From Symbiodinium natans (Eukaryota; Sar; Dinophyceae; Suessiales; Symbiodiniaceae): a stretch of DNA of 64,000 nt. The notes under the pieces were generated by a model. The model made no database searches. It had not been told where the DNA came from and saw only the letters and a program-made list of their open reading frames with translations. Location: positions 457,501 to 521,500 of the forward strand of contig CAJNDS010002159.1 in assembly GCA_905221605.1 (NCBI GenBank), given 5' to 3'. The position numbers and the translations under genes are program-made. Positions 58,201 to 61,200 of this stretch are shown here, in pieces (within the stretch, counting starts at the first letter, position 1; every line of letters begins with the position of its first letter).

Positions 58201-61200
58201 TGCCCCGCCTCGATGATACCGACAAAGATCCTATGAAATCATGGTGTCCTGGCTAATATAAGGAATCTTGTCCCCAAGGGATCGCTGATGTTTTAACCGG
58301 GGGTGAGGTACGGGTTCCTAACTTCCTAATTCCCTATCGAGAACCAGGAACATGATTCTGGCTGCCGAGCAAATGCACACCCAAAACCCTAAAACCTAAG
58401 CTCGAGACTTTCAAAAAAGCACCCAAACCCTAGCCACTTAACCCTACACCCTGAACCCTGAACCCTGAACCCTGAACCCTGAACCCTACCACTCATCAAC
58501 AGCGTTCCTCCAAAACCACACACTCTGCACTGTGTAACTTACACTAAGCAAAAAAAACTGCAAAGCGCATGAAACCTGTGTGTTCGCGCAGCTCGGCCTG
58601 GCAGGGGAGCTCTGACCACCCAGCACCTTTTTTAGGGCTCAGGGTTTAAGGTTTGGGGTTTGGGGTTTAGGGTTTAGGGGCTTTTTAGGGTTTGGGGTTG
58701 ACAGCCCAAAGCCCTAAACCCTCAATTCAAAATCTGACTCCAGCAACAGGCCAAGTCTTTTGCTTTCCGCCCTGCAGGTTCATTCAGCACTTGGGAGCCA
58801 TACCCTGAACCGTAACAGGCCTGTGGAGGCATTCTATCTGATGGTGCCTTGTTATAGGCACCTTGACAAAAGCCATTCCAAAGGTTGCCCTGAGCCCCTC
58901 CCCGCTCCCCCCCCTCCCCCCTCACCCCCCCCCCAATTAGAGGATGTAGAGTTTGAACCCCGGAATTCCCCCCCTGCCTCCTCTAAGGAGAAGAGGGCGC
59001 GAGTGCTCACCGCACGCATGAATCGGGCCGGGATTGCCAGTTTGGAGGCCGCTGGCACGATACCCTGTAAGCATCCCGAAAGCCCTACCTTGGACCCTAT
59101 TTACCTACAGGGTTATACCTACTAAATGGGGGGTACATACTAAAAAACTGTAGGTAAATAGGGTCCCAGGTATGTATACCCTTCCCCTACGCCCGAACTA
59201 TGCAAGGCTGTGGGTTCAGACTGGGGGGGCTTAGGGCTTAGGGTGTCGGGTCGGAACCTGCATGCCGCCGCATGTCAACATGATGCGGAGATTTGCCGAA
59301 CTTAACCCAAGGCCATGAACCTGAATCCCTAAACCCTAAACCCTAAACCCTAAAGCCTTCTTGGAGCACCCCTTTGTTGGGGGGCAGACTGGGAGGTGAC
59401 GGAAAGCTTAGGCTTGCGTTTTTTTTTTTCGGAGACTCAACGCCGACTCCAGGGTTAGGGGTTCTGAAGTTTAGGGTTTACTGTAGGGTTTAGGGTTTAG
59501 GGTTTAGGGTTTAGGGTTTAGGGCTAGGAGGTTCCCGGGTTGAACTTTCGGAGGAACATGGGGTCCTTTGCATCCTCCGTGCAGGAGCTCAAGAGGAAGC
59601 TGGCTGCTTGGACGGAGTCCTAGGTGCTCTTGATCTAGGACCCAGAGTAGGCCCTGATTCCCTTTTTGAAAGGCATAGGTTCTCTTGTAGTTATCTAAGC
59701 CCCTTTAAACCAAAAAGGGTACGTCCCTCATTCCCCTCTTGTTTAGGGCTTAGGCTCTCTTATACTAAGTAGCCTTGGGATGTCCCCCCTTATACTAACA
59801 GTCCTTAGTAGGGATTACAATAGGGAGTACTACAATCCTTCCTAAGGACTGTCAGTATAAGGGGGGAACATCCCCAAAATTAGCCCCTTGAAGCCAAAAA
59901 AGGTGCACCCTTTTTTTGTCTGAAGACTCGGCTGGTCGGGCGTTGGATGTCTTAAAGCTTCGGGGGGCTTTCTACGCAGAAATCCAAAATCTAAGGCCCG
60001 AAGCACTGAACACCCTGATGCTGGCTAGGAAATGAGGGAATTTGGGCCGTAATCTCTTAAAGGGTATAAATAGGGCCCTAAACCCTAAATCCCTAACCCC
60101 TCACACCCTCCTAGGATGCCCATGGCCTTGAGAAGCAGAAGTCCTTGGGCCGCACGGGCCGGGAGGGCCTCACGGCGGACGACGTGCTGACATTCCTAGA
60201 GCAGACTCTCCGCTCAAGGGGTTTAGGGTTTAGGGTTTAGGGTTTAGGGTTTAGAGGGTTTAGAGGGTTTAGAGGGTTTAGAGGCTTTAGAGGGTTTATA
60301 GGGTTTATAGGGTTTATAGGGTTTATAGGGTTTATAGGGTTTATAGGGTTTATAGGGTTTATAGGGTTTATAGGGTTTATCGGGTTTATAGGGTTTATAG
60401 GGTTTATAGGGTTTATAGGGTTTATAGGGTTTATAGGGTTTATAGGGTTTATAGGGTTTATAGGGTTTATAGTCTATAGGGTTTATAGGGTTTATAGGGT
60501 TTAGGGCTTAGGCTACATAGCCTCTCGGGCTCAGGGTTCTTCACCGAAGTCTCCAAAAGCCCAAATCAAGCTGGGGCTTTAGGGTTCTTTCGAAACAACT
60601 TGTTTTAAAACACACCGGCAACAGCATCTAAAGGTTCATTGGTAGCTATATGCAGGGTGTTCAACTATCCAACATCTGGGCTGTAAGCAGTCATCGCTAT
60701 ACTCAGTCCCTGACATGTAACCCCAGCTACAACTGTCCATGATTCTCCTGGTACGCCAGGCCAGCCCGTGTGAGCTGTAATTGTTATTCAGGGGCTTTCC
60801 CCCTTACACTACCAGTCCTGGGTCGGGATTGTAGTAGGGGGTACTATACTCCCGATTTTGAGGGGAACATCCCAACCCCGAATATTGCACATGAAGGTGC
60901 AGGAATGGTTCATGGAGAGTATTGATAGGATACCAGGGCCCCAGAATCCTAGAATTATATGGTAACGAGGGAACTGAGGGTTAGTCGCGGCGACCTTATA
61001 AAACCCAAAACTCTAAACAGAGAACCCTAAACAAAGAAGCCGAGGAACGGGCTCTGGGAAGAGGCGCGACTCCTGCGCGCGGACAAGAAGGAGCGAGAGC
61101 TCAAAGAGAAGGTGCAGGAGGCCGGCAAGGATGTTTTCCCTGCTCTCCCTCTATGAGGATGCTTGCGAGGATGACCATGGCTACTATTCTGACGGTTGTG

